The notes: a model not told the origin generated them from the sequence alone. Counted from the first letter of the stretch, positions 40,019-50,334 are shown. The stretch is DNA of 64,000 nucleotides from Cytophagales bacterium (GCA_013298985.1 JAAFJS010000001.1:31855-95854); one strand, 5' to 3'. Program-made: numbers and translations.

Positions 40019-43000
40019 ATGAAAGGAAATATTTACATACTTTTTTTATTTTTTATTACTGCTCCGCTATTTGCACAACCTAATGCTCGCATGGAAAATC
40101 TCCATGCTCCTGATAAACTCGTTCTGAAATTAAAAGCACACCTTTCCAAAAACAACAATCTCAAACAGCAAACTCTTGCCCAGCTACAAAGCGCAGACTA
40201 CCTAAGCCACGTAATGCCTGTTTTCTCGCAAGGCAAATCAAACGCTTCTGACTATTTTGCCAGTTTTTATGAAGTACAACTCAAACAAGGCGAAACCATA
40301 GAAAGCGTAAGCAAACGCCTCTATGCCAGTAATTTAGTGGAAAGTATAGAAAAAATAGGCTATTATCAATCACTTGCTCCGCCTTTACCCTTACCACCTT
40401 TTGCGCTGCCACCGTTTCTTCCTAATGATTATTTTTATAAGGAAGGATTGCTTTGGGGACATGAAAAAGCAAAAGTGTATGAGGGCTGGGAATTGAGCAA
40501 GGGAGATACTAATATAGTGATTGGTATTATTGACGATTATGTCCAGACCAATCCTAATCCTAATAATCCTGACGCAATGCACGAGGAATTTGTAGGGCAG
40601 ATGCAATACAACAGAAAGGAAAGGTACGGAATCCCTAAATTTGATGATGACGGCAATGGCTTTGTAGATGACTCTTTGGGGTATGACTTTGTTGATAGAA
40701 ACGATAAAATCTCAGGCTGGCATGGCACCACCGTTGCAGGGATTTCTTCTGCAAAAGTAAACAATAAAATAGGAGTGGCAGGCATTGGTTTTAATTGTCG
40801 ATTTATGCCTATCAAGGTCATTCCAGCCCCCGCCTTGGGCAAAGAGGAAATGTTCAGTAGCCTAAACCTGATACGTGCCATCAAGTATGCCGCGGATAAT
40901 GGCTGTACTATTATCAATATTTCCCAACGAAAAGTGGGTAGTGGTTTTTCCCAATTAGAGCAAGACATCATTAACTATGCCACGCGCAAGGGAGCTTTGG
41001 TCATTGCCGCCGCAGGGAATTTTGTGGGGGCGTTTGACGAATACCCTGCTTCCTATGATAACGTATTATCCGTAGTTGCCTCCAATGCAAATGATAGAGT
41101 CATTGGCTCTAATAGCAATTTTATAGATTTGGCAGCACCTGGTATAAATGTTTGGACTACCCACATTTATCCCTCCCCCCGCAACTATGTAATGCACGAA
41201 GGCTCCTCTTTTGCCGCCCCTTTTGTAGCTGGTGCGGCGGGCTTGGTCAAAGCCAGATTTCCAGATTTTACCTCTTTGCAGATAGCCGAGCAACTGCGCG
41301 CTACCGCAGATGATATATACGGGGTCAAAGAAAATACAGATTTTGTCGAAAAATACGGCAAGGGAAGGATAAATGTATTCAAGGCATTACAGGGGCGAAA
41401 TGTAGCCCAATCGGTGAAAGCACAAAATATGAAATTTAAGAATCGATTTGGCGATTATGCCTTTTATGATGATACCGTTTCTATCATTTGTGATTTTATA
41501 AACTATTTGAAACCAAGCACTGCTGCACTCAAAGCAACGCTAAGTTCTAATTCGCCTTATGTTACCATTATCAAAAACACAGTTCAAATAGGCGCATTAA
41601 AAACCTTAGATTCTGTAAGTAATGTAAAAAATCCATTTTTGGTGTATCTCAATCCAGCCACTCCGCCTTCCACTACTATTAAGTTTAGAATTGGTTTTGA
41701 AGACAAGGGATACAATGATTATCAATATTTTATGATAACCACCTCCCCCAACTACTTGGATATGTACCCCAACGACCTCAGCTTAAGCATTGCGGCAGAT
41801 GGACGAATGGGCATGGTAGGGCAAGATGGCAAAGATGGCATTGGGATTCTCTGGCAAGGAAAACAGATGCTTACGAATGCAGGCTTGATGATTAGTATGG
41901 GGAATAGCGTCAATCTGCCTTTTAATGTTGCCAATAGCGTATTTGTCAATCAGACTACCCGCGCCAATGATTTTAGCCCAGTGAAGCACAGTAAGTTCAT
42001 TGACAAGGATTTGCAGTCTATTACCGCAACATCAACTTTCGCTGACGTAGAAAAAATAGGTTTAGAAATCAAGCAAACAGTCAAAGGGCGCATCAATACG
42101 CCCCACCAGCAATATGTATTGGTAGAATATGAAATAGAAAACAAAAGCGGTACATTCATAGATAGTTTGTCCGTTGGTTTGTTTGCTGACTGGGACATTG
42201 AGGGTGGTAATGCTAATCTTGCAGACTGGGACGCAAAGGGTAAGTTTGGTTATGTTTTTAAGCGCGACGTGTCTAATTACTTGGGTATCAAAGTTATCAG
42301 CGAAGTACCCCAATACTATCCAATAGACAAAAATACAAATGATGGAAAAATTAATTTTACTGATGGTTTTTCTGATGCCGAGAAATTTATTGCACTCAAT
42401 AATGGCTTAGACAAAAAGCAAGCAGGTTTTAATACACCAAGTAGTGATGTGGCGCAAGTAGTGAGTGCCAAAATAAAGAACTTGGCGCATGGTCAGCGTA
42501 AAAAAATCACTTTTGCTATTTTGGCAGGGAGCAGCCTCGATGAGCTACAAAAAGCGGCAATACAGGCTAACATCATGGCGAATCCTCATTCATCAAAGAG
42601 CAAAAAACCAATCGTTTCTCCCTTAGTTTGCAAAGACAAAATTATGTACGTAAGACCTTCTAACGGCACGAAGTTCAGGTTTTATGAATCTCCTAACTTG
42701 AAAACACCAAAAGAAGAAGGCGAAAAACTGGAAGTAAGTCTGGCAGATACAGCCAATACATTCTATATCAGCAATATAGATTCTTTGGTAGAAAGCGATT
42801 TACTCAAATATCAGTTCAAAGTACATGAAACCCAAGCAAGTTTTGTAGCAATTGATTCATTGAATATCATAGATTCCTCAACCATTCATTTTTATGACAA
42901 AAGCATCAAACCTGTAAAATGGGCTTGGGATTTTGGCTACAAATCAAAAATAGATACTTTGCAAAACCCCAAACACAGGTTTGATAGTGTAGGACTCTAT

Positions 43001-44797
43001 ACCGTAACACTCACTGTTACAGATAGTAGCGGTTGTCAAACTTCTTTTAGCAAAAATATCAGGATAGTGCGTTTGGTGAGAAGCCCTGTACCTATACTCT
43101 ATGACTACGATATTTTTACGTGTAGAACTTCACCCGTTACCATTACGCCGTCCAACGGAAAGCGTTTCAATTTTTATACCTCTCTGCCCTTGCGAAATTC
43201 AGTACATCAGGGACGCTTTTTTACTTTGACAGACCTCAGCGTAAAGGAAGTTTACATTACCAGCATAGACTCCTCTTTTGAGAGCCTACCCGCGACCGTA
43301 AGCATCAAACGCGGGAATTTGAAGGCAAATTTTAACTATTCGCCTATGGCAGATACCATAGTAAACAACGAAATATTCTTTACTGACCGTTCTACAAGCA
43401 AAGAGGCGATTGTGAAATGGGAGTGGTATTTTGGCGATAGTGCTTCAATAGATAGAAATAAAAATCCAGTGCGCCGTTTTAAGAAGCAGGGTGTTTATAA
43501 GGTAATATTGAGGGTTACAGATTTTACAGGCTGTACGGATACAATTTCTAAGTTTTTTAAAATAGGAAATAAAGGATTGAAACCTCTTATCACAAATCAG
43601 GTAGTGTGTAAAGGACAAGAAATCACCTTAACACCTGCCAATGGAAAAATATTTAATTTTTATACTGTGCCACCACCCAGTAACCCTATTTTCCAAGGGC
43701 AGAGTTACAGTTTTGTTCCTTCGGCAAGCCAAGAACTTTATATCACCAGTGCAGATTCTATTCTCGAAAGTGATGCCCAAGTAGTAAAAATAGAGGTAAA
43801 TGAGGCTGTGGCTAATTTTGACGCACCTACGGAAATATTACTTTATCGCAATAATAACTTGGCGAGTTTCAGTGATTTGAGCAAAAATGCAGTAAGTTGG
43901 CAATGGAACTTTGGTGATGGCTCTCCTATCGCCACCGCAAGAAATCCTGCTTACTTGTATAAAAAACAAGGTGAATATACGGTAACGCTTTCTATCAGAG
44001 ATGTTTACGGCTGTACGGCAAGTGCCAGCAAAAAGATAAAAATCATCAATAGAGCAAATCCGCCACAGATGCCAAGCCCCACCGTTTGCAAAGATGCCGA
44101 AGTGGTTTTACAACCCCAAGGAGGTTCGCTATTTAGATTTTATGAAATTTATCCTTCTTCTGTGGTCGCATTTATAGGAAAAGCATGGAATTTGGGAAAA
44201 ATACGCCAAAATAAAACCTATTATGTTACTTCCATAGATTCCTTGCACGAAAGCGAAGCCACCAAAATAGACATCAAAATAGATGAAATTAGTGCAAACT
44301 TCGAGATAAAATATACAGCAGAAAACGCACTCGTAGGCGATACCATCAGTTTTAATCCATTAGCTACCAATGCCATCGCTTGGGAATGGAATATGGGTGA
44401 CGGCAATGCTATCTTTCGTTCTAATCCTTCGTACATCTATCGAATTGCAGGAAGCTATACTATCAAGCTAAATATTGGCAATGCTACAGGCTGTACCGCT
44501 TCCCAAACCAAGACCATCACCGTTAGGGAACGCACCAATATTCCTGCCAATGCACGCATCTATCTTTACCCAAACCCCACCGAAGGGGAAGTAAGGGTGG
44601 AAATCAGTAGCCCAAAGCCAACGCCCGTTTATGTAGAACTCTACAATGTGCTGGGGCAGAAACTGGAAGGTTTTACCCAAGAAATGGTCAAAAACGAAAT
44701 TTTCAAGTATTCCCTTACTGGGCGCAACAAGGGCATTTATTTGCTACGATTTACCTTTGATGGAGAAACATTCATTAGAAAAGTGATTTACGAATAG
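40019..44797 (+). CDS. S8 subtilisin-like serine peptidase with repeated PKD/Ig-like modules and T9SS type A C-terminal domain
   Basis: Asp VIGIIDDYVQ, His GWHGTTVAGISSA, Ser HEGSSFAAPFVAGAAGLVKA; PKD WxWDFG motifs; C-term IYLYPNPTEGEVRVEI...GIYLLRFTFDGETFIRKVIYE. Confidence 0.95.
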   Translation: MKGNIYILFLFFITAPLFAQPNARMENLHAPDKLVLKLKAHLSKNNNLKQQTLAQLQSADYLSHVMPVFSQGKSNASDYFASFYEVQLKQGETIESVSKRLYASNLVESIEKIGYYQSLAPPLPLPPFALPPFLPNDYFYKEGLLWGHEKAKVYEGWELSKGDTNIVIGIIDDYVQTNPNPNNPDAMHEEFVGQMQYNRKERYGIPKFDDDGNGFVDDSLGYDFVDRNDKISGWHGTTVAGISSAKVNNKIGVAGIGFNCRFMPIKVIPAPALGKEEMFSSLNLIRAIKYAADNGCTIINISQRKVGSGFSQLEQDIINYATRKGALVIAAAGNFVGAFDEYPASYDNVLSVVASNANDRVIGSNSNFIDLAAPGINVWTTHIYPSPRNYVMHEGSSFAAPFVAGAAGLVKARFPDFTSLQIAEQLRATADDIYGVKENTDFVEKYGKGRINVFKALQGRNVAQSVKAQNMKFKNRFGDYAFYDDTVSIICDFINYLKPSTAALKATLSSNSPYVTIIKNTVQIGALKTLDSVSNVKNPFLVYLNPATPPSTTIKFRIGFEDKGYNDYQYFMITTSPNYLDMYPNDLSLSIAADGRMGMVGQDGKDGIGILWQGKQMLTNAGLMISMGNSVNLPFNVANSVFVNQTTRANDFSPVKHSKFIDKDLQSITATSTFADVEKIGLEIKQTVKGRINTPHQQYVLVEYEIENKSGTFIDSLSVGLFADWDIEGGNANLADWDAKGKFGYVFKRDVSNYLGIKVISEVPQYYPIDKNTNDGKINFTDGFSDAEKFIALNNGLDKKQAGFNTPSSDVAQVVSAKIKNLAHGQRKKITFAILAGSSLDELQKAAIQANIMANPHSSKSKKPIVSPLVCKDKIMYVRPSNGTKFRFYESPNLKTPKEEGEKLEVSLADTANTFYISNIDSLVESDLLKYQFKVHETQASFVAIDSLNIIDSSTIHFYDKSIKPVKWAWDFGYKSKIDTLQNPKHRFDSVGLYTVTLTVTDSSGCQTSFSKNIRIVRLVRSPVPILYDYDIFTCRTSPVTITPSNGKRFNFYTSLPLRNSVHQGRFFTLTDLSVKEVYITSIDSSFESLPATVSIKRGNLKANFNYSPMADTIVNNEIFFTDRSTSKEAIVKWEWYFGDSASIDRNKNPVRRFKKQGVYKVILRVTDFTGCTDTISKFFKIGNKGLKPLITNQVVCKGQEITLTPANGKIFNFYTVPPPSNPIFQGQSYSFVPSASQELYITSADSILESDAQVVKIEVNEAVANFDAPTEILLYRNNNLASFSDLSKNAVSWQWNFGDGSPIATARNPAYLYKKQGEYTVTLSIRDVYGCTASASKKIKIINRANPPQMPSPTVCKDAEVVLQPQGGSLFRFYEIYPSSVVAFIGKAWNLGKIRQNKTYYVTSIDSLHESEATKIDIKIDEISANFEIKYTAENALVGDTISFNPLATNAIAWEWNMGDGNAIFRSNPSYIYRIAGSYTIKLNIGNATGCTASQTKTITVRERTNIPANARIYLYPNPTEGEVRVEISSPKPTPVYVELYNVLGQKLEGFTQEMVKNEIFKYSLTGRNKGIYLLRFTFDGETFIRKVIYE
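42626..44525 (+). repeat. four ~485 bp tandem two-domain repeats (CxxFxFYxxP...YITSIDSxxES module + PKD) in the S8 peptidase
   Basis: Units start near 42626, 43115, 43602 and 44084, by manual alignment. Confidence 0.8.
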
Positions 44798-44943
44798 CTT
44801 TTCTTTTCAGTACCAAATGCTGTTTTAATGTTCAGGCAAAGCATAAAAAAGCATCAATACCAAAAAATCTAATACTATCCTTATTTTTGAAAGGTAAAAA
44901 CTTATATCTTTACGTTTTATGCTTTCAAAACTATAATACACGC

Positions 44944-46650
44944 ATGAACAAACCAATTATTTTTCTTGCTTTTGCGAACGACCGCGTAGATAACGCACGT
45001 TACCTGAGAAACCTGCCCAAAGAATTGGACGAAATTCGTAAAGCATTGGACAAAGCCGTTTTGCAAGGAAAATGTGAAGTAATCTATGAAGCGAACACGA
45101 CCATAGACGAAATTTTAAATACTTTCCAAGACAGCCGTTACAAAGACCGCATTGCCATCTTTCACTTTGGCGGTCATGCTGATGGCTACCAGCTATTACT
45201 GGAAAGTATTAACGGGGCAACTGCGGTCGCGCATGGAGAAGGATTGGTTTCGTTTTTGGCAAGAAGAAATAGTTTACAGTTGGTTTTTTTGAATGGATGT
45301 GCGACCGAGCAACAGGCAAAAGAGTTGATAGAAATGGGGATTCCTGCCGTAGTAAGCACTTCCTCGGCAATCAACGATGACATTGCCACTAATTTAGCCG
45401 TCAGATTTTACAGTGCCATTGCCAATGAAAATGACTTACAAACAGCTTGGGCTGATGCTATTGACAGCATCAAAATCTCGCAGGGCGCAGGCAATGTTCG
45501 CGGGCTGTACCGCAAAGATGCCCCCGAAACCTCTGATAATTTTCCTTGGGACTTAGAGATTTCGCCCGAATATGACTACATTAACGCTTGGAATATTAAC
45601 AAGGGAATTTTACCAAAAATCAAAAAATCAACTCAAAACTTGATATTAGAAGACCCCAAAGGCGCAGTGCCGCCAACTTCGCCGTTTTATATCGAACGCG
45701 AAATAGATGAAAGGTGTAAGGCTCAAATCCTTCAACCTCATGCACTTATCCGAGTCAAAGCACCAAGGCAGTACGGCAAAACTTCTATGTTGCAGCGCAT
45801 CTCTCAATATGCCGAAAATAGTGGACACAAGGTAATTGATATTAATTTTCAGGAGTTTGCAGAAAGTGAAATTAATAATTTAGAATCATTACTGCCTTTT
45901 ATCTGCGGTTTTGCCTCTGATGCACTGGATATTCCCGAAAAAATTGATGAATATTTTGCGCCTAAGTTCCGCACTATCAAGATGAAATGCTCACTTTACT
46001 TCGAACGTTACTTGCTCAAAGAATGTAAAGACAATATCATTTTGGCACTGGACGAGGCTGACCGCTTGTTTGCTTACCCCCAAGTTTCCAACGAGTTTTT
46101 TGGACTCTTGCGCGCATGGCACGAGGATAGCAAAATCAAGGCTGACTGGGGACGCTTCAAGATGATTATCACCTACTCTACTGAGGCGCAGTATGCCATT
46201 ACCAATATGCACCAATCTCCTTTTAACGTAGGCACGCAGGTAAATCTCTTGGATTTTACTGAAAATGAGGTCAGCGAACTTGCCCGAAGGCATGGATTGC
46301 ATTTTTCCTCTAATGACGTTCAGCAACTGATGAATGAGGTGGGCGGACACCCTTATTTGGTAAGGAAGGCATTATACGAAATTGTCAGTCAGGGACTTAG
46401 CATCAGTCATTTCATCAAGAATGCGGCACAAGATGGCAGTTATTTTAACGACCACCTCAATACGCACTTGCAGTATCTCCAAAAAAATCCTGATAAACTG
46501 GACGCGCTGAAAAAAATATTAAATCAACAACAAACTCAAGACCACCTGGCTTGTGAGGCATTGCGCGCGATTGGGCTGGTCAGGGGAACTGCGCCTAACT
46601 ATCAGATTAGTTTTAAGCTGTATAATGAGTATTTCAAACGAAAGGTTTAA
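44944..46650 (+). CDS. CHAT-domain protease fused to AAA_35-type ATPase
   Basis: CHAT His (IAIFHFGGHADG) and Cys (LVFLNGCATEQQAKEL); Walker A RVKAPRQYGKTSML, Walker B NIILALDEADRLF; HPYLVRKALYEIV C-terminal region. Confidence 0.9.
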   Translation: MNKPIIFLAFANDRVDNARYLRNLPKELDEIRKALDKAVLQGKCEVIYEANTTIDEILNTFQDSRYKDRIAIFHFGGHADGYQLLLESINGATAVAHGEGLVSFLARRNSLQLVFLNGCATEQQAKELIEMGIPAVVSTSSAINDDIATNLAVRFYSAIANENDLQTAWADAIDSIKISQGAGNVRGLYRKDAPETSDNFPWDLEISPEYDYINAWNINKGILPKIKKSTQNLILEDPKGAVPPTSPFYIEREIDERCKAQILQPHALIRVKAPRQYGKTSMLQRISQYAENSGHKVIDINFQEFAESEINNLESLLPFICGFASDALDIPEKIDEYFAPKFRTIKMKCSLYFERYLLKECKDNIILALDEADRLFAYPQVSNEFFGLLRAWHEDSKIKADWGRFKMIITYSTEAQYAITNMHQSPFNVGTQVNLLDFTENEVSELARRHGLHFSSNDVQQLMNEVGGHPYLVRKALYEIVSQGLSISHFIKNAAQDGSYFNDHLNTHLQYLQKNPDKLDALKKILNQQQTQDHLACEALRAIGLVRGTAPNYQISFKLYNEYFKRKV

Positions 46651-47248
46651 ATTTGTCTTTGATTTTAAGGAAATTAATAAAAATATGGGGGTAATCATTA
46701 CACTTATTGCGGTCATTATTGGCTTAGGGCTAACGGCAAGCATTTCTTTTTTTGCTATGAAATCTTATTGGGAAAAGACAAAAAGAATCAGTGGGAAGGT
46801 GTCTGACAAAGAGGTGATTGAGATTGCAAGGCAAAACAATGGCGAAGTGAGCGCGGTCTTGCTCTGCGAAAAAACAGATTTGAGCCTTGACGAAGCACAA
46901 ACCAAAATTAACTCACTCCTCATGTCGGGCATTATTCACCAAAAGTGGGACTGGAACGATTGGACTGGCACAAAGTATAAGTATATTCTCAAAGATGCAA
47001 ATAAAAATTTTGAATCCATCGAGGGCAAAAAAAGCAGGACAATTTCTGACGCTGACGTAATCTTGGCGGTGGTGCAGTCCAAAGGAAAAATCACGCCCAC
47101 TGCGCTTTGCCTCAAATTGGACATTTCTGTAGATGAGGCAAAGCGCAGGTTAGAAGATTTGCGTAAAAAAGAAATTTTTGAAATAGATGTAACCGAAGCT
47201 GGCTCGCTGACTTACTCGCTGATAGACAAGGATTTGCTCAATCCATAA
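46625..47248 (+). CDS. membrane-anchored protein with two winged-helix-like repeats
   Basis: TM MGVIITLIAVIIGLGLTASISFFAM; repeats SDKEVIEIARQNNGEVSAVLLCEKTDLSLDEAQTKINSLLMSGII and SDADVILAVVQSKGKITPTALCLKLDISVDEAKRRLEDLRKKEIF. Start may be 46625 or 46685. Confidence 0.8.
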   Translation: MSISNERFKFVFDFKEINKNMGVIITLIAVIIGLGLTASISFFAMKSYWEKTKRISGKVSDKEVIEIARQNNGEVSAVLLCEKTDLSLDEAQTKINSLLMSGIIHQKWDWNDWTGTKYKYILKDANKNFESIEGKKSRTISDADVILAVVQSKGKITPTALCLKLDISVDEAKRRLEDLRKKEIFEIDVTEAGSLTYSLIDKDLLNP

Positions 47249-47249
47249 G

Positions 47250-48290
47250 CTACGGAATTAATGCTTTGAGTAGGTCGTTTCTCCACAGGTTTTTGTCGCG
47301 GTCATAGATGCCAAACCCTGCACCAAACTCCCAATAAGACCAAGAAAAGCCTCTTTTTTCCGCCTCATTTCGCACAAAAGTAGTCCATTTTACGCGAGAA
47401 TCTTGGTCAGCTTTGGAGTACGAACCAAACTCGCCCATGTAGATAGGTCGATTATTTTGTTTTGCCCACGTATCCACAATATTCATCTGCTCTATCACCT
47501 TGTCCGTATCTGCTTTTGCGCCTTGCCATTTCGTGCCTTTCCACGCATTAGCACCATCTACCCACTCTGCCTCTTGGTGTGTAAACTGAAAAGGCTCGTA
47601 ATAATGGAAAGTAACAATGAGGTTTTTATCATTAGGCAATCTCAAATCCTTCAAGTTCCAAAGTCCGTTCCAGTTGATGCCGCCCAAAATGATAGGGCGA
47701 GTCGCATTTGTTTTCCGAATCGCCTCAATGCCTTTGAGCAAATAGCCATTCCAATAATTGTTGAGTTCGTTATGAGGTTCGTTATAGATTTCAAAATAAA
47801 CCTTATCGGATTGGTCTTTGTAGCGCGCAGCTACTTGCTCCCATATTCCCACCCAGCGCGCCACATTTTCAGCAGGCTTATTGTCCAAATTTTCGTAGTG
47901 ATGAACATTGACCACGATATTCAGCCCGCGTTTGGTGGCTTGCGCGATACACCAATCAATGCGCTCGAAAAAAGTGGGCTGAATCGTAAACGGCTCGGCA
48001 GCCAGCGCATAGTTAGACCACTTAACGGGCAATCTGATGGATTTGAAACCACCTTCTTTGACCAAATCAAAGAAGCGTTCTTGGATAACCATGCCCCACT
48101 CGCCTTCTTTGGGGGCTTCTAAGGCATTACCAAAGTTCACACCACTGCCAAGCTGCTGGTTAAGGGCAAAAATGTCTTTGCCTGCATTAGAGTCTGTAGC
48201 AGCAGGCGTGAGTGAAATATTTGAATTTTTACAACTGATTGTAAAACAAAGAATTATAGTTAGATGAGCAAGAATAGGAAATAGCTTCAT
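47250..48290 (-). CDS. GH5-like cellulase family glycoside hydrolase lipoprotein
   Basis: Lipobox LCFTISC; GSGVNFGNALEAPKEGEWG, FKSIRLPVKWSNYA, VYFEIYNEPHNELN, YMGEFGSYSKAD. Confidence 0.95.
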   Translation of the reverse strand: MKLFPILAHLTIILCFTISCKNSNISLTPAATDSNAGKDIFALNQQLGSGVNFGNALEAPKEGEWGMVIQERFFDLVKEGGFKSIRLPVKWSNYALAAEPFTIQPTFFERIDWCIAQATKRGLNIVVNVHHYENLDNKPAENVARWVGIWEQVAARYKDQSDKVYFEIYNEPHNELNNYWNGYLLKGIEAIRKTNATRPIILGGINWNGLWNLKDLRLPNDKNLIVTFHYYEPFQFTHQEAEWVDGANAWKGTKWQGAKADTDKVIEQMNIVDTWAKQNNRPIYMGEFGSYSKADQDSRVKWTTFVRNEAEKRGFSWSYWEFGAGFGIYDRDKNLWRNDLLKALIP

Positions 48291-48514
48291 AGATTTTATC
48301 TTTTTTTGATGAAAAATGAATAGGCATTAAATATTTACAAGATAGAAAAAATTTGTCATTTGGTGATTGCCTTCCTAAAATTATAGAAAAATTGTTTAGT
48401 TTTTCAATCTTAGATTGTACTTCTTAGTGCATTTTTTGTATTGGATTTGTTTGGTTAAATTTTATGTATATTTGTAAAAAAAATGATGAATAAGTTACCA
48501 ATTTGCCAGTTTAT

Positions 48515-48683
48515 ATGTCAGAAAAGGATTTTAGCTTACCTATTTTGCCTCATTTAAGCATTAGGTCATAACCGTTTAAAAGTAAGCTATCATTATCTTT
48601 TTAATACCATCTATTACTACGCTAAATGGGTAAAAGATGGTAGTTTTGAAAAACTTTTTAGGAGTACGCGCAAACAATTTTAA
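48515..48683 (+). pseudogene. degenerate IS5-like (DUF4096-type) transposase remnant
   Basis: Fragments in broken frames: MSEKDFSLPILPHLSIRS* and NTIYYYAKWVKDGSFEKLF, resembling the N-terminal region of IS5-type transposases. Confidence 0.45.
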
Positions 48684-48717
48684 TACATTTTGAGTATAAA
48701 GCACAAAATTTTAAAGC

Positions 48718-50334
48718 ATGGAAAATATCGCATTGGTCGTCTTACTGCTTTTTGGCATCACTTTTTTGGCAATTTTCACTCACAAATACAAATTTCCTTT
48801 CCCTATCGCCTTGGTATTAGCGGGTTTGGTCATCAGCCTCATTCCCAATCTGCCACGCATAGAGCTTCACCCAGAGTTAGTTTTCTTGGTTTTTTTGCCA
48901 CCCTTGCTTTATGCCTCAGCGTGGAATACGAGTTGGCACGATTTCAAGGCAAATTTGCGCCCGATTTCTACGGCGGCATTTGGGTTAGTATTTTTCACCA
49001 CAGGCTTGGTGGGCTGGGGCGCGCACGAGTTTATCCCCAATCTGACATGGGCAGAGGCTTTTTTGCTGGGAGCTATCATTTCCCCGCCCGACGCAGTAGC
49101 AGCAACTTCTGTTACCAAAGGCTTAGGATTACACCCGCGCATCATCACGATTTTGGAAGGTGAGAGTTTAGTCAATGATGCAAGCGGGCTGATAGCCTAC
49201 AAATATGCACTGGCGGCTATTTTGACGGGTGTATTTACGTTTAGCGAGGCAAGTTTACAGTTTGTATGGGTCGTGGGTGCGGGCATCGTGGTTGGCTTGG
49301 CGGTAGGAGGTGCATTGTACCTGATTCACAAACACTTTGTTTGCGACCCCAATATAGAGGTAACACTCACTGTACTAACTCCTTTTGCGTCTTATTTGCT
49401 GGCAGAATCTGTCCACGTTTCGGGCGTTTTGGCGGTGGTAAGTACGGGCTTGTTTCTATCGTACAGTTCAGGCGAAATTTTTTCACACCAGTCGCGCATA
49501 CAGGCGTATGCGTTTTGGGATGTGATTATTTTTGTGCTAAACGGCTTGGTTTTTATCCTGATAGGGCTACAGCTCAATGGCGTGGTCAAGGAGGGTACAG
49601 ACTTGATGATGTGGATTTTATATGGTGTGGCACTCAGTATTTTTGTTTTTGTGATACGGTTGGTCTGGGTCATTCCAGCCTCTACTATTCCGCGTTTGCT
49701 AAGTAAAAAAATCAGAGAAAAGGAATATTTCAGCAGGGAATACTGGTTTATCTTTACGTGGGCAGGTATGCGCGGAGTTGTTTCGATGGCGGCGGCTCTG
49801 GCACTGCCTCTGACCCTTGCGAATGGTGCGCCTTTTCAAAATCGTGATTTGATAATTTTTCTTACTTTCTGCGTGATTATTTTTTCGCTGGTTTTGCAGG
49901 GACTTTCCCTTCCTTGGCTCATCAAAAAACTCAAATTGCCCAAACATTCCGTCTTGGCAGAAGAACACAGCATCAAGCTACAAGTCGTAAACCACTCCAT
50001 TGCCCACATCGAGGAAAACTTTGCGCTGGCAGAAGAAGACTTGCTCGCCAAAATCAAAAGCAAGTACGAAATCAAATACAATCGCTTGCAAAGCACGCCT
50101 CTCCCCGCCAGCTATTATCAAAAAAGCAAGCAAAATGCTGAAAATCAGGAAAATATAGTCATAGACGTTTTTAATCAATTTACAAAAACACAAATACAAC
50201 TGATAGAAGTGGAAAGAAAATTTCTCAAAAAACTCCACCAAGAAGGCAAAACCAATGAGGAAGTCTTGCGAAAAATAGAACGAGAACTTGACTTAGAGGA
50301 AGCACGCCTACGCATGGAAATATACGCGGAATAG
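48718..50334 (+). CDS. Na+/H+ antiporter (CPA1/NhaP-like)
   Basis: GAIISPPDAVAATSVTKGLGLHPRIITILEGESLVNDASGLIAYKYA; YWFIFTWAGMRGVVSMAAALALPLT. Confidence 0.95.
   Translation: MENIALVVLLLFGITFLAIFTHKYKFPFPIALVLAGLVISLIPNLPRIELHPELVFLVFLPPLLYASAWNTSWHDFKANLRPISTAAFGLVFFTTGLVGWGAHEFIPNLTWAEAFLLGAIISPPDAVAATSVTKGLGLHPRIITILEGESLVNDASGLIAYKYALAAILTGVFTFSEASLQFVWVVGAGIVVGLAVGGALYLIHKHFVCDPNIEVTLTVLTPFASYLLAESVHVSGVLAVVSTGLFLSYSSGEIFSHQSRIQAYAFWDVIIFVLNGLVFILIGLQLNGVVKEGTDLMMWILYGVALSIFVFVIRLVWVIPASTIPRLLSKKIREKEYFSREYWFIFTWAGMRGVVSMAAALALPLTLANGAPFQNRDLIIFLTFCVIIFSLVLQGLSLPWLIKKLKLPKHSVLAEEHSIKLQVVNHSIAHIEENFALAEEDLLAKIKSKYEIKYNRLQSTPLPASYYQKSKQNAENQENIVIDVFNQFTKTQIQLIEVERKFLKKLHQEGKTNEEVLRKIERELDLEEARLRMEIYAE

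Noticed and set aside
47403-48122. 239-aa plus-strand ORF
   Set aside because: Antisense to the GH5 gene with clear catalytic motifs; no recognisable domain
48605-48642. taccatct ... agatggta inverted repeat considered as an IS end
   Set aside because: Lies inside the decayed transposase remnant; 8-bp arms could be chance in AT-rich DNA
48690-49163. 157-aa plus-strand ORF
   Set aside because: Out-of-frame overlap with the antiporter gene, which has unmistakable CPA motifs
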